64,000 nt of DNA from Methanosarcina sp. UBA289 (GTDB taxonomy: Archaea > Halobacteriota > Methanosarcinia > Methanosarcinales > Methanosarcinaceae), in NCBI GenBank assembly GCA_002496565.1, contig DAKJ01000004.1, positions 71,792 to 135,791 on the forward strand, written 5' to 3'. Below, one piece after another: positions 18,664 to 27,937 of the stretch (within the stretch, counting starts at the first letter, position 1; each line of letters starts with the position of its first letter). The notes under the pieces were generated by a model. It was not told the DNA's origin and made no database searches. It saw only the letters and a list, made by a program, of their open reading frames with translations. A program made the translations under genes and the position numbers.

Positions 18664-19224
18664 TTAAGCCTTTTTATCAGTCTGGTCTTCTTCATGTTTG
18701 TGTTTCTTCAGGGAATCTCGGAACTTTATGTAATCGCAGGTATTTCCCTCAAGAGTAATTATTCTGCCATTAATACTTTCTTTTTCGATTATGAGTTCTA
18801 CAACACTTGGATTTGACATTCTGGGTTTGGTGGGAGAGCCAGGGCAAACAAGCACGACATCCTTTTTCTCTATCAAAGGTCGGTGCAGGTGACCGAAGAT
18901 CAGAATATCTACCTCCATTTCTTTTGCGAGGTAACCCTGAGCAGTTGTATCGGTAACCGAAAGCCCTCCTTCGTGTATAACCCCGATTTTTACGCCTTCA
19001 ACTTCGAATTTCAGTCTTTCGGGAAGGAGCTTTTTGAGTTCGGAAGTGTCATCATTTCCAAAAACGGCCTTTAATTTGCCACTGGCATTGAAGGCGTTAT
19101 ATGCTTCTACAGTACTGAAATCCCCCGCATGAACTATGAGGTCGCACTCATCAAGGAGCGTTTGAAGTTGCTGGGGAATTTCTCCGGTTTTCAGATGAGT
19201 ATCGGAAAGCACAATCAGCTTCAT
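18664..19224 (-). CDS. YfcE/MJ0936-type metallophosphoesterase
   Basis: A 186-residue calcineurin-like phosphodiesterase. Metal-binding motifs run in order: SDTH (residues 6-9), HAGDF, FGNDD (the N of GNxD), IHEG and GHLHRP. The length and the compact layout match the MJ0936/YfcE family of phosphodiesterases with unknown natural substrate. The ATG at 19224 is chosen because AGGAG lies eight bases before it; a longer frame reaching 19251 adds a poor N-terminus. It is a single gene. Confidence 0.85.
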   Translation of the reverse strand: MKLIVLSDTHLKTGEIPQQLQTLLDECDLIVHAGDFSTVEAYNAFNASGKLKAVFGNDDTSELKKLLPERLKFEVEGVKIGVIHEGGLSVTDTTAQGYLAKEMEVDILIFGHLHRPLIEKKDVVLVCPGSPTKPRMSNPSVVELIIEKESINGRIITLEGNTCDYIKFRDSLKKHKHEEDQTDKKA

Positions 19225-19436
19225 GAGTAGTCTCCTTATTGTATAAGACATGCCGTTTAAAGATAAATCTATGATGCAAGAAGCCTTTTAATAAAAAGTT
19301 TTATAAAAAACGATATGGCGGCATAATCAACCGGCCCAATGTTTTTGATACAGTTATCCAGTAGATGGCAATGCTTAAAAAATTAAAAGTTTTGATCCAA
19401 ACCCCAAAGTTGGAATTGATTCAAAGCTAGCATGAA

Positions 19437-20225
19437 TTATTCGACGGTCAGGTCTACGAGTTCATACTCAAGATTTTCGGTCTCTAGTCTGTTAAGCAGG
19501 GAAGGAACCTGTTCGTCTACTGAGACAACAAGGGAAGATAGACCATGGTATGCAGCCTCAATAACGGATTCATTGGTTCCAAACATAACATTCGGGGTTA
19601 TGCCGGTCTTACGCAAGGCGATAAGTGCTTCTACACCGATAGCTGCAATATAGGGTTTTGAGCTTGTCAGGGATCTCAAGCGTTCAATATCTACTTTTCT
19701 TGATCCTCCACGCTCAATCCTGGGAACCTTGCATATAGTAATTGTAGCATTTTCCAGGTCGATCAGGCCTCTCAGGCTTGTAACGCCTACATCTTCCCCT
19801 GCAGTTGCGTCGGAAATTGCGGTGCCTGATGCGCCTGTTTTTTCTGTGCTGCTCACATACAGGAGTCCTTTTTCCATTTTTAGGTATACCTGCTGGCCTT
19901 CCTTTACATCCTCTTTTGTAATGGCTGTCCAGGTTGAAACATGGCTGATTATATCCTCCATGACAAAGCGGGCGTACTGCTTCATTTCGGTGGCATTTTC
20001 AAGAACCCATTCAACACCTTCTTTTGTAATCCTATACCGAACACGGCCCTCAGTAACTATCAGCCCGTCGTTTACAAGTTCTTTAATATATTCGGAAACT
20101 GCCTGGGGGGTTATTCCAATCTTTTCGGCAATTTCTTTTTGTCTTACATTCGGCTGGTGGGCTGCAATTTCGATAAGAACCTGAAATTTGGTTACTCCGC
20201 TTTTAGTCTGGAGGATTTTGATCAT
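19437..20225 (-). CDS. Winged-helix transcriptional regulator with C-terminal sensor domain
   Basis: A 262-residue archaeal regulator. The N-terminal wHTH covers about residues 10-75 (RQKEIAEKIGITPQAVSEYIKELVNDGLI, then a wing RVRYRITKEG). The C-terminal 150 residues form an alpha/beta domain (KPYIAAIGVEALIALRK, VMFGTNESVIEAAYHG) that may bind a small ligand; I do not recognise it. The ATG at 20225 overlaps the stop of the upstream HTH gene, so the two regulators are co-transcribed. Target unknown. Confidence 0.8.
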   Translation of the reverse strand: MIKILQTKSGVTKFQVLIEIAAHQPNVRQKEIAEKIGITPQAVSEYIKELVNDGLIVTEGRVRYRITKEGVEWVLENATEMKQYARFVMEDIISHVSTWTAITKEDVKEGQQVYLKMEKGLLYVSSTEKTGASGTAISDATAGEDVGVTSLRGLIDLENATITICKVPRIERGGSRKVDIERLRSLTSSKPYIAAIGVEALIALRKTGITPNVMFGTNESVIEAAYHGLSSLVVSVDEQVPSLLNRLETENLEYELVDLTVE

Positions 20226-20746
20226 CAATCGTAGTTCTCCTCTACATCTTCAATTAATTTTAACCTCTGTCCCATTACAGAAAGTCTTTCAGATCTGCGA
20301 GCCACAGCACAAATATAAAATGGGTTTTTGTTAAGCGTCCGTGTGAGGTTGCTCATAGAGGTGTTGCCTTCTTCTACCAGCCTTTCCAGTTCTTCCATTG
20401 CGTCTTTGACCTCCTCATATGGCTTGAAGGTCAGCATGATGATATCGCTTAAGTCCTCAAAAGAACACTGGAAATTAACCTGAACCTTGGAATAGGAACT
20501 GTGGTATTCTTTGGAAGGTTTTTGCCCTGCCTCAGGAACTCTCCACTGGCTCTCTAGGAGTCCGGCTTTTTTCAGGATATGAAGGCTTTTTGATGAGTCC
20601 GTACCCATGAATTCGTCTATTTCTGCTCTGGTCATCCATTTGTTTGAAAGTGCGTCAAATATCTTTTTGTGAGTTCTTGACCCAAAAGTCCTGAGTAATG
20701 GTACTAAATAGGAAGGATCGTTAATTATTCGAGTTCTTTTACCCAT
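20225..20746 (-). CDS. ArsR-like HTH protein
   Basis: A 173-residue protein. The N-terminal half carries a wHTH (YLVPLLRTFGSRTHKKIFDALSN, MTRAEIDEFMGTDSSKSLHILKKAGLL, wing QKPSKEYHSSYS). The C-terminal half is helical and contains a Leu/Glu-rich stretch that may dimerise. AGGAGAGGAG lies immediately before the ATG at 20746, which decides this start over 20785. It is joined to the following regulator by an overlap. Regulated genes unknown; the deoxyhypusine synthase gene lies just upstream on the same strand. Confidence 0.78.
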   Translation of the reverse strand: MGKRTRIINDPSYLVPLLRTFGSRTHKKIFDALSNKWMTRAEIDEFMGTDSSKSLHILKKAGLLESQWRVPEAGQKPSKEYHSSYSKVQVNFQCSFEDLSDIIMLTFKPYEEVKDAMEELERLVEEGNTSMSNLTRTLNKNPFYICAVARRSERLSVMGQRLKLIEDVEENYD

Positions 20747-20810
20747 ATACTCCTCTCCTTCTCGTCTTACGTTATAAGCTTTCAAATATAATAACTATTC
20801 GTAATTTTGA

Positions 20811-21848
20811 TTACTCGCTGTAATCAATATCAAGCCCTTCAGGCTCTTCCCAATTAAAAATCGGGGCATTCCGCTTCAATTCGCGGCGTTTTTCATGAAG
20901 TGCATGGGCTACAATAGGGAGAGCAATAGTAGCATCCACGAAGACCTGCACTTTTTTTGCCTGAGCTGCAATTTTTCCCCAGGAAACAGCTTCGTCAAAA
21001 GTACAGCCTGAAAGCCCTCCCCAGTGAGGAGCATCAGCAGTGTACTGAATTGCATAATCATGCCCTCCGATCTGCATTCCAAGAATAGAAGCTATTACTT
21101 CGGTCTGCTGGATAAAATTTTTCGGGACTCCACCTCCAATGTAAACGACTCCGGTTTTCCCTGATTTTTCCACAATCTGCGTGACCTCGTCAACGTCTTT
21201 TATCTGGTCAATCTCAAGTTTCAATCCTCTTCTTCTTGCAATAGTAAGTCCGATCCCTATTGAACTATCCGAAAGTGCAGGAACGAAGATAGGGACATTT
21301 TGCCTGTATGCACTTACGACTATAGAATCCTCGGCCGCTCCACGCTTTACCAGTTCCTTGCCAAGCAGGCGCATGAACTCCCTTGAGGAACAGGAAATTT
21401 CCCCGATATCGGCTGCAAAATCCGCAATCAGGTTATCTGTGGTCCTAAATTCCTCTTCTACTGCAAAAACGTCGTAAATCCTGTCAACGCCATGTTCAAA
21501 GAGATTTTCATCGTCAGCCAGATGAGAACCCACATAGTGTTTCTTGCCGAGCGCTTCGTGTGAATCGTGGAAAAGATTAGCTCCTGTGCTTACAAGGCAG
21601 TCTATCATCCTCTCCCGAATCATATAGGAAATAACCCTGCGCATGCCCGCAGGAACCATAGCCCCGGACAAGCCCATAAGCACAGTCATATTCTTTTCTT
21701 TAAGCATGTTATGCCAGGCTTGGACGGATTCGGCCAGCTTTCTTCCCTGGAAGCCTGTTTTGAGCATTCCATCCATTAATTCGCTTACAGACCTATCCTT
21801 TACATCTATCGGAACTGTTGGGTTATCTGTGAATACATTAAGATGCAT
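20811..21848 (-). CDS. dys: Deoxyhypusine synthase
   Basis: A 345-residue NAD-dependent enzyme that transfers an aminobutyl group to a lysine of aIF5A. The catalytic lysine motif DEAVSWGKI is present (K292), as are VYIGGGVPKNFI and the NAD-site STGANLFHD. A GGAG seven bases before the ATG marks the start. Next upstream on the same strand is pyruvoyl arginine decarboxylase, which makes agmatine, a precursor used by archaea for this modification, so the pair makes metabolic sense. Methanosarcina can carry a second DHS-like paralogue; the intact lysine argues this is the active one. Confidence 0.9.
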   Translation of the reverse strand: MHLNVFTDNPTVPIDVKDRSVSELMDGMLKTGFQGRKLAESVQAWHNMLKEKNMTVLMGLSGAMVPAGMRRVISYMIRERMIDCLVSTGANLFHDSHEALGKKHYVGSHLADDENLFEHGVDRIYDVFAVEEEFRTTDNLIADFAADIGEISCSSREFMRLLGKELVKRGAAEDSIVVSAYRQNVPIFVPALSDSSIGIGLTIARRRGLKLEIDQIKDVDEVTQIVEKSGKTGVVYIGGGVPKNFIQQTEVIASILGMQIGGHDYAIQYTADAPHWGGLSGCTFDEAVSWGKIAAQAKKVQVFVDATIALPIVAHALHEKRRELKRNAPIFNWEEPEGLDIDYSE

Positions 21849-22142
21849 ACCATTCTCCTAATAAGCAGATAATGATAGTTTTGCGTGACTCCTAATACCT
21901 GAAGACATTTGCGACAGGCGGTAAGATATGCAAATAGCGCTAGGTAATTATATATTTTTTATTAAATATCAATATATGCGGACACTTCCCCTGACGATAT
22001 CATACAGAGATAAAATTTCTTTAAGAAGATAGATTTGCCAGATTTAAATAAAGATCAAAGAATATGAAATTGACAGTATGATAAGCAGTTTTTATTTCAT
22101 GTTTGTAAACAATCGAAATTGTTTCATGCATACTGTTAATGT

Positions 22143-22640
22143 TCATATAGTAAAGACTGCTACAGATATCACGGTCATCCAGTCTCCGTTTTCATTTACG
22201 GAAGATGAACTGGGAAAACTGAGTGTCCTGAGAGGGGCTTCGTTTGTCCAGGTGCTATACATACTTCTTGCAAGTTTCTCTGAATGTTCCCCTACTTCTT
22301 GAGCGGTTTCTCCATAGGCATGATACTCTGATATATAACCGTGCTTGTTTATGTTTTGTGGGAGTGCACAACCTACCGACGCGCTGAGTGTCCTTCTTGG
22401 CTCATTGGAAGAGATCCTGGACATTACGCAAAATACTATTTCTCCAGGACTTAACTCTCCGAGACCTTCTTCTTTGGATACAATCTCACAGTTAGGAGGC
22501 AAGATAGAACTTACAGTTACAAGATTAAATTTTTCAATACCTGCATCTCGGAGTGCAACTTCAAATGATTCTAGATGTTCGGAGTGTGTACCAACTCCAC
22601 TTGTAAAGAATACTTTCCTAGGAATTAATTTCGTAATCAT
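22143..22640 (-). CDS. pdaD: Pyruvoyl-dependent arginine decarboxylase
   Basis: A 165-residue proenzyme that cuts itself between S44 and S45 in the motif VTVSSILPP, making the pyruvoyl group on the new beta-chain N-terminus. The start FFTSGVGTHSEHLESFE and the region GEIVFCVMSR are family features, and length is as in the M. jannaschii enzyme. It makes agmatine for polyamine synthesis and probably hypusine formation. About 290 bases separate it from the deoxyhypusine synthase gene on the same strand. AAGG near the ATG is a weak ribosome binding site. Confidence 0.92.
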   Translation of the reverse strand: MITKLIPRKVFFTSGVGTHSEHLESFEVALRDAGIEKFNLVTVSSILPPNCEIVSKEEGLGELSPGEIVFCVMSRISSNEPRRTLSASVGCALPQNINKHGYISEYHAYGETAQEVGEHSEKLARSMYSTWTNEAPLRTLSFPSSSSVNENGDWMTVISVAVFTI

Positions 22641-23196
22641 TTTTGCAGCCTTGTGTAATCAATTTAAGCTTAATTCAGATAGCAATTATCATTTTTAAGC
22701 ATTGCCCTTCAATTCGGCTGAAAAAAAGGCTCAGTTCTTATTTATTTAACTAATAATGAATATAAGAAAATTATATCCATTATTTTATTTCAAGTGTTTT
22801 CTTGCCAGAAAATTGCTCTTTGTACTATATTAAAAGTTTTTTGCACTATTATTACATTAGATATTTTTCCACAAGACTCCGAGTTTTCTTTATTTCAATC
22901 TTCACTATATTTTATCTTGAGTATTCCACAAATCTTTTTTATATTAACTTGGATGTGTCTTCCTAAATTTCCTATACTTCTCACTTACAGGTTCTTTCAT
23001 AAGCTTTATATTATGCAGGATAGTTACATCGTGTATTACTTCCTGTAATTTTCTTGTTTATTTCTCTTACAGCTAGAGAATGGCCAGGTCTTTTTAAAGA
23101 GTCGGGAAAATATGGGCTTATTTGCCGGTTGCTCTGAAATTCGAGGCTTTTTCCTGGCCTGAGTCCTGAAGAATAAATCAACAACAATAAAACGTG
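22641..23196. other. AT-rich intergenic region between divergent genes
   Basis: About 550 bases between pdaD and the plus-strand wHTH-like gene. It is T-rich, and the frame at 22794-23048 is a composition artefact. A somewhat GC-richer stretch (about 23095-23165) precedes the next gene. No element is recognised. Confidence 0.4.
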
Positions 23197-23859
23197 ATGT
23201 CGGTACAGATGGAAGAAAAACTCAACCTTAAAATCCTGGAACTACTTGAAGGCAGGCGGCTCTCAATAAGCGGGCTTTCCAGAGAACTGAAAGCCATAGG
23301 TATAGATGAACACCGCCTGGTTCTAACAGGCTATCTCAGGGCTCTAAGGGATCTTGAAATTCTGGATGAAATCGAAATCCCCCCTTCAAAAATTTATACC
23401 CTGCCCGAAAAAACTTCAGAGCCTCTGTCCGATAAAAACAAGGAATTCAGGTCTCCTGAACTTTCTGATCCAGAAGAGCTCTATTCTATTCTCAGGGCAC
23501 AGCTTCTTAAAATCAATCTGGATTTCAGGATTCCTGTGGGTGTATATGTAGTTTCCAGATTGTTTGAAAGGCCTTGTTTCCGCAGGGAGTTGAAGCTCAT
23601 AGGAATTACTCAAAAACACCTTGAGCAGTACCTGGAAAAACCCGGCATAGTTTGTGAGGTGCAGGATACACATTTGAAAAAAGCTAGGGCCGATATTACA
23701 AAGATTGAGATTCCTCCTGATGACCCTGCGTATGAAATGCGGGAAAATAGGGAAGAGGTAACCAGACTTGCAAATGAAGTGTTTGCAGGACTGATAAAAC
23801 ACAGGCTTGACCTCGAGGGCCTGGTAGCAAAGAGTAAGCAAACTACCCTGCTTCCCTAA
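23197..23859 (+). CDS. Archaeal wHTH-like protein, function unknown
   Basis: A 220-residue charged protein. The first 75 residues look like a winged helix (KILELLEGRRLSISGLSRELKAIGI, LTGYLRALRDLEILDEIEI). A second helical unit follows (IPVGVYVVSRLFERPCFRRELKLIGI, QKHLEQYLEKPGIV), which repeats the same theme, suggesting tandem wHTH domains. It probably binds DNA. GTG at 23194 and ATG at 23197 are both possible starts. It is followed by the nitrilase gene after about 160 bases. Family not recognised. Confidence 0.65.
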   Translation: MSVQMEEKLNLKILELLEGRRLSISGLSRELKAIGIDEHRLVLTGYLRALRDLEILDEIEIPPSKIYTLPEKTSEPLSDKNKEFRSPELSDPEELYSILRAQLLKINLDFRIPVGVYVVSRLFERPCFRRELKLIGITQKHLEQYLEKPGIVCEVQDTHLKKARADITKIEIPPDDPAYEMRENREEVTRLANEVFAGLIKHRLDLEGLVAKSKQTTLLP

Positions 23860-24023
23860 GAATTTTCATTTAATTAATTTGAGATTTCTCTATTTAAACT
23901 TACTTCCTTTAGATTCATTTCTTTAAGCCGTTTATCCAAGTTAACTTCTTTAAATTTTTTGCTTTAAATTTGCTTACCTTAATAGTTCTAACCGTTTGCT
24001 GATGGTTGGCTGGTGTTTATGAT

Positions 24024-24866
24024 ATGAAAGTTGCCTGTATCCAGATGGATGTGTTACATTGCAGAAAGCAGAAGAACCTTGAAAAAGCCCTCTATATGGC
24101 TCTCGAAGCCGTAAGAAACGGAGCCGAACTTATTGTTTTTCCCGAAGTTTTTTCAACGGGTTTTTGCTACGAGCACTTTGACCATGCAGCAGAAACCTTT
24201 CCCTCCCCTATCCTTGAAAATCTGGCCTGTTTTTCCGAAGCCAATGATTGCATCATCCTAGGTTCTGTAATAGAAAAAGTTGCCTCTGAAGAGATTTCTG
24301 TCAGTAGGAAACCTGCGGATTCTAATTATTCTGCTCTTTCGGACTCGAGTAAATCCATCCTCTACTATAATCTCGGCTTTTGCTTTGAATCTGGGGCTCT
24401 TGCAGGCAGTTACCGAAAAACTCACCCCTTTAAGGCTGAGAACCAGTACTTTTCCAGGGGTAGCTCAATCGAACCCATAACTCTAAAAAAGCAGAACCTG
24501 AAAATCGGTTTTGAGATTTGTTATGAGCTCCGTTTTCCCGAAGTTGCAAGAAAACTTTCCCTTGCCGGCTCTGACTTGCTTGTAACTACAGCTGCTTTCC
24601 CCAATCCAAGGTCTGAACACTGGAAGATCCTGGCAAGGGCAAGAGCAATCGAAAATCAGATCCCGCATATTGCCTGTAACCGCACGGGTTCGGCTCCTGA
24701 CCTCACCTACTTTGGGAACTCAATGATAATCGACGCCTGGGGCGAAGTAAAAGCCGATGCAGGTAACAAAGAGTGTGTAATTGTTTACGACCTTGACCTG
24801 TCCGAAAAAGACCAGATTCGAAAGGCTATTCCTGTTTTTGAAGATAGGAGAACTGAACTTTACTAA
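24024..24866 (+). CDS. Carbon-nitrogen hydrolase (nitrilase superfamily)
   Basis: A 280-residue enzyme with the Glu-Lys-Cys triad in its usual contexts: FPEVFSTGF (Glu), YRKTHPFKAE (Lys) and FEICYELRFPE (Cys). It hydrolyses an amide or nitrile; the sequence around the catalytic cysteine and the overall length resemble omega-amidase or general amidase branches, but the substrate cannot be told. It has an unusually long Ser-rich insertion around residues 90-110 (SEEISVSRKPADSNYSALSD). The ATG at 24024 gives the standard N-terminus MKVACIQMD. Confidence 0.85.
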   Translation: MKVACIQMDVLHCRKQKNLEKALYMALEAVRNGAELIVFPEVFSTGFCYEHFDHAAETFPSPILENLACFSEANDCIILGSVIEKVASEEISVSRKPADSNYSALSDSSKSILYYNLGFCFESGALAGSYRKTHPFKAENQYFSRGSSIEPITLKKQNLKIGFEICYELRFPEVARKLSLAGSDLLVTTAAFPNPRSEHWKILARARAIENQIPHIACNRTGSAPDLTYFGNSMIIDAWGEVKADAGNKECVIVYDLDLSEKDQIRKAIPVFEDRRTELY

Positions 24867-24930
24867 TTTTTGTAATTTATCTATTTACTGTAAGCATGGA
24901 AATTGTTGAAAGCGTAGAAAAAAGAGCATT

Positions 24931-24955
24931 CGGGGGTTACATTCCGGTTCCCCCG
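24931..24955. terminator. Hairpin between convergent genes
   Basis: CGGGGG (24931-24936) and CCCCCG (24950-24955) can pair around a 13-base loop in the 140-base gap between the nitrilase gene and leuS, which converge. It may end one or both transcripts. There is no long T-run. Confidence 0.4.
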
Positions 24956-25004
24956 ATATAATATTGGCCGATCAATTACATGACGCACTGGCCTTTTGAG
25001 TAAT

Positions 25005-27908
25005 TTATTCTTCCTTCTTAGACTGCTCTATGTAGATTGCAGGCCTCAGCGGTTCGGCAAACCTTGACTTCTTTTCAGGGTCATAGGCAGGAGAGTCAGC
25101 ACTGTGGACTTCAACCGGGCAGCCGATTTCTTTTTCTAGGAAGGAAACTGCCTCTTTAAGGAGAGTCTGTTCATCAATGCCAGGGCCTGTAAAGATTTCG
25201 TACCTGTCTGCGCCCCCGCTTTTGAACTCCGGCACGAGCTTCTGTACGAACTTAGGGATTTCCTTGCCAAAGCGCTTGAGGTCAGGGTTCGCCATCAGTG
25301 TTTTAATAAGGGTGCCTACTTCGAGTGAACCTTCAAGCTGTATCTCGCAGGCGCACTTAATGGCTTCGGCTTTCCAAGCAGGGGCCGTATAGAGATGAAC
25401 CTTCTGCGGGGTCATCTTTGTTACCCTTATAATCTCCTCAACATCTTCCAGGGTTCCCTTTATCATCTCTTCGGCAAGCTCCGCGCCGTCATCTATCAGG
25501 TCTTCATTATAGAGCGGGTATTGCGCAAGGGATATTGGATCCTCATGTCCCATTGCATCCCATATTTCCTCACAGAGATGCGGGGTAAAAGGAGCCATAA
25601 GCCTGACCCAGTTGTCCAGCACATAGTAGAGCATGGTCTCTCCTCCCCTTCTCTGGTACCACTTGACATCATTTTGCAGCAGGAAGAATGAATTCTGGAT
25701 TGCTTCCCTTGTCTGGATAGAGTAAAGGGCTGCATTTGTCTCCCGAATGTAGTTCTGTATTCTCGAGAGTATCCAGCGGTCTATCTGCTTTAGCTCAGTG
25801 CTCAGGTTTGCACGTTTTCCACTCTCGATAACATCCTTTGCAAAAGAATAGAACCTGTCCACCTGCCTTCTGGCCGATTCTATCCCTGTCCTCTGCCAAT
25901 CGGCATCCTGCGTCTGCTCGGCTGTGGAAAGGATATACATCCTTGTTATATCCGCACCATATTTGCTGACTGCACTTTCCATTGTAAGGATGGGACCTTT
26001 GGACTTACTCATTTTTTGCCCCTCAAGGGAGACAAAGCCGTTTACTGCAAGAGCTTTTGGCCACTTTTCCTCTTCAAAAAGGGCTACATGGTGGAAGAGG
26101 AAAAAGAGCAGGTGGTTCGGGACGAGGTCTTTGCCTGAAGAGCGCAGGTCAACCGGATACCAGTAATTGAAATGCCTGCGGATTTCCTCAAGAAGCTCCG
26201 GACTAACTCCGGTATCCTCACTGGTTGCTGCCAGATCGCCCTTCCCGAGCAGAACATAGTCGAAGAATGAAAGGGTAAGATTTTCGAGCTTCAGTTTGCC
26301 ATTTTCGATGAACTTCGCAATGATATAATAGCTCATGTAAATTGTCGAATCCCCAAGGGACTCAATAAGCCATTCCTTATCAAAGGGAAGGTGGGTTCCA
26401 AGGCCTTTCCTGCGGGCACAGGCTTTATCCTTAAGCCAGTCAACCTTGTTTTCAAACTCGACCCTGTATTCCTCGGGAATAATCCGCATCTGGCTGAGGC
26501 ATTTATAGACCTTTGCTTTCCATTCAGGGTTTGAATAATTAAGGAACCACTGGCCTTTGACCATATTTACAACGCAAGGTGTGCCGCAGCGGCAAACTAC
26601 AGGTTCGCTGAATTCATAAAAGGTCTCTCCTGCATTTGAGCTGATGAAGTCCCTGGTAAGGATATCCTTGATTTTGGAGACAGCTTGTCCTTCGTATTTT
26701 CCTGTAAGCTCCTTAAGGACCCCCCCGTGGAATTCCCTTCTGTATACTATCTTTGTGGCTTCCTCGGCTTTCGGGTCTTTCTGGCTTGTAATCCCCATGC
26801 TTTCTACGATTTCCTTTGCGGGGAACTCTCCAAATTCAGGCACCTTGATAAGGGAAATCAATTTGATTTTCCTGAGGTCTTCGGTTATCCCATACTCACT
26901 CAGGTCAACATCGTAAAGGTCGCGAAGGGCAAGGTAGTCAAAAGGTGCGTGGGCAGGCACACTCATTACTATTCCACTTCCATTTTCGGGCCTGACAAAC
27001 GATGCAGGAAGGGAAATAACTTCGTCACCTGTAACCGGATTTGTGAGTTTTATTCCTATTATGGATTTTGCAGGTACGTCTTCAACATACTCGACTGTCC
27101 GGTCTGTAAAAGTAAGTTTTCGGAAAGCTTCTTTGCTGACAACCCAGAACTCCTCGCTTTCGCCCTGGGTGACCTTTGCTTTTACATAAGTTACGTCAGG
27201 GTTGACCCAGAGGTTAGTCACTCCGTATGTCGTTTCCGGCCTGAGGGTTGCACAGGGTAAGACCAGGTCTTTATACCGGAACTTGATCAGCGTATATTCG
27301 ACAATGGTAGCTTCTTCCCCATGCAGGATGTCGTGATCCTCTACAGGGTTATTGTCGTTAGGACACCATTTTACCGGATGGGAGCCTTTTACGATCAGGC
27401 CCTTTTCTTCAAGCCGGGTATACTGCCACTCTATGAACTTTTTATACGTCGGGTCAGTCGTAGTAAATTTTCGTCTCCAGTCAATGGAGTACCCGATATT
27501 GCGCATGGCTTTTTCGGACTCAAGTTTGAAATAATCAACAATTTTTTCAGGGGTATCGAGCGTTGGCAGGATATCTCCGGGAATCCCGTGAAGTCGTTCA
27601 TAAACGTCCATGGTCTGAGGGTCCCGATTTGCAATTAGTTCCGCAAGCCCCACAATGGGTGTGCCTGTTACATGAAAGCCCATAGGATAAAGCACGTTGT
27701 ACCCGAGCATCCGTTTGTGCCTTGCAACAACATCCCCTATGGTAAAAGTCCGGGTATGTCCTGCATGCAGGTTTCCATTCAGGTATGGGTAGGGGATGGT
27801 TATGAAATATTTTTCTCGCTTATCGGGCTCGGCCTGGAAAATTCGGCTCTCATCCCATTTTTTCTGCCATTTCTTTTCGATCTCGTGAGGCTTATAATCC
27901 TGCTCCAT
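25005..27908 (-). CDS. leuS: Leucyl-tRNA synthetase
   Basis: A 967-residue class I synthetase of the archaeal/eukaryotic type. The HIGH-type motif is NLHAGH near residue 45, and the KMSKS loop is GQKMSKSKG near 630. A CP1 editing domain lies between (TLRPETTYGVTNLW). The C-terminal part carries the anticodon-binding and archaeal C-terminal domains. Start residues MEQDYKPHEIEKKWQKKWDE are typical. It lies 30 bases after thrC on the same strand and may be co-transcribed with it. Confidence 0.96.
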   Translation of the reverse strand: MEQDYKPHEIEKKWQKKWDESRIFQAEPDKREKYFITIPYPYLNGNLHAGHTRTFTIGDVVARHKRMLGYNVLYPMGFHVTGTPIVGLAELIANRDPQTMDVYERLHGIPGDILPTLDTPEKIVDYFKLESEKAMRNIGYSIDWRRKFTTTDPTYKKFIEWQYTRLEEKGLIVKGSHPVKWCPNDNNPVEDHDILHGEEATIVEYTLIKFRYKDLVLPCATLRPETTYGVTNLWVNPDVTYVKAKVTQGESEEFWVVSKEAFRKLTFTDRTVEYVEDVPAKSIIGIKLTNPVTGDEVISLPASFVRPENGSGIVMSVPAHAPFDYLALRDLYDVDLSEYGITEDLRKIKLISLIKVPEFGEFPAKEIVESMGITSQKDPKAEEATKIVYRREFHGGVLKELTGKYEGQAVSKIKDILTRDFISSNAGETFYEFSEPVVCRCGTPCVVNMVKGQWFLNYSNPEWKAKVYKCLSQMRIIPEEYRVEFENKVDWLKDKACARRKGLGTHLPFDKEWLIESLGDSTIYMSYYIIAKFIENGKLKLENLTLSFFDYVLLGKGDLAATSEDTGVSPELLEEIRRHFNYWYPVDLRSSGKDLVPNHLLFFLFHHVALFEEEKWPKALAVNGFVSLEGQKMSKSKGPILTMESAVSKYGADITRMYILSTAEQTQDADWQRTGIESARRQVDRFYSFAKDVIESGKRANLSTELKQIDRWILSRIQNYIRETNAALYSIQTREAIQNSFFLLQNDVKWYQRRGGETMLYYVLDNWVRLMAPFTPHLCEEIWDAMGHEDPISLAQYPLYNEDLIDDGAELAEEMIKGTLEDVEEIIRVTKMTPQKVHLYTAPAWKAEAIKCACEIQLEGSLEVGTLIKTLMANPDLKRFGKEIPKFVQKLVPEFKSGGADRYEIFTGPGIDEQTLLKEAVSFLEKEIGCPVEVHSADSPAYDPEKKSRFAEPLRPAIYIEQSKKEE

Positions 27909-27937
27909 TTGTGTTCACGCCCATCGATTTTTAGATT

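Noticed and set aside
22794..23048. 84-codon frame, plus strand
   Set aside because: Phe/Ile-rich translation of a T-rich gap.
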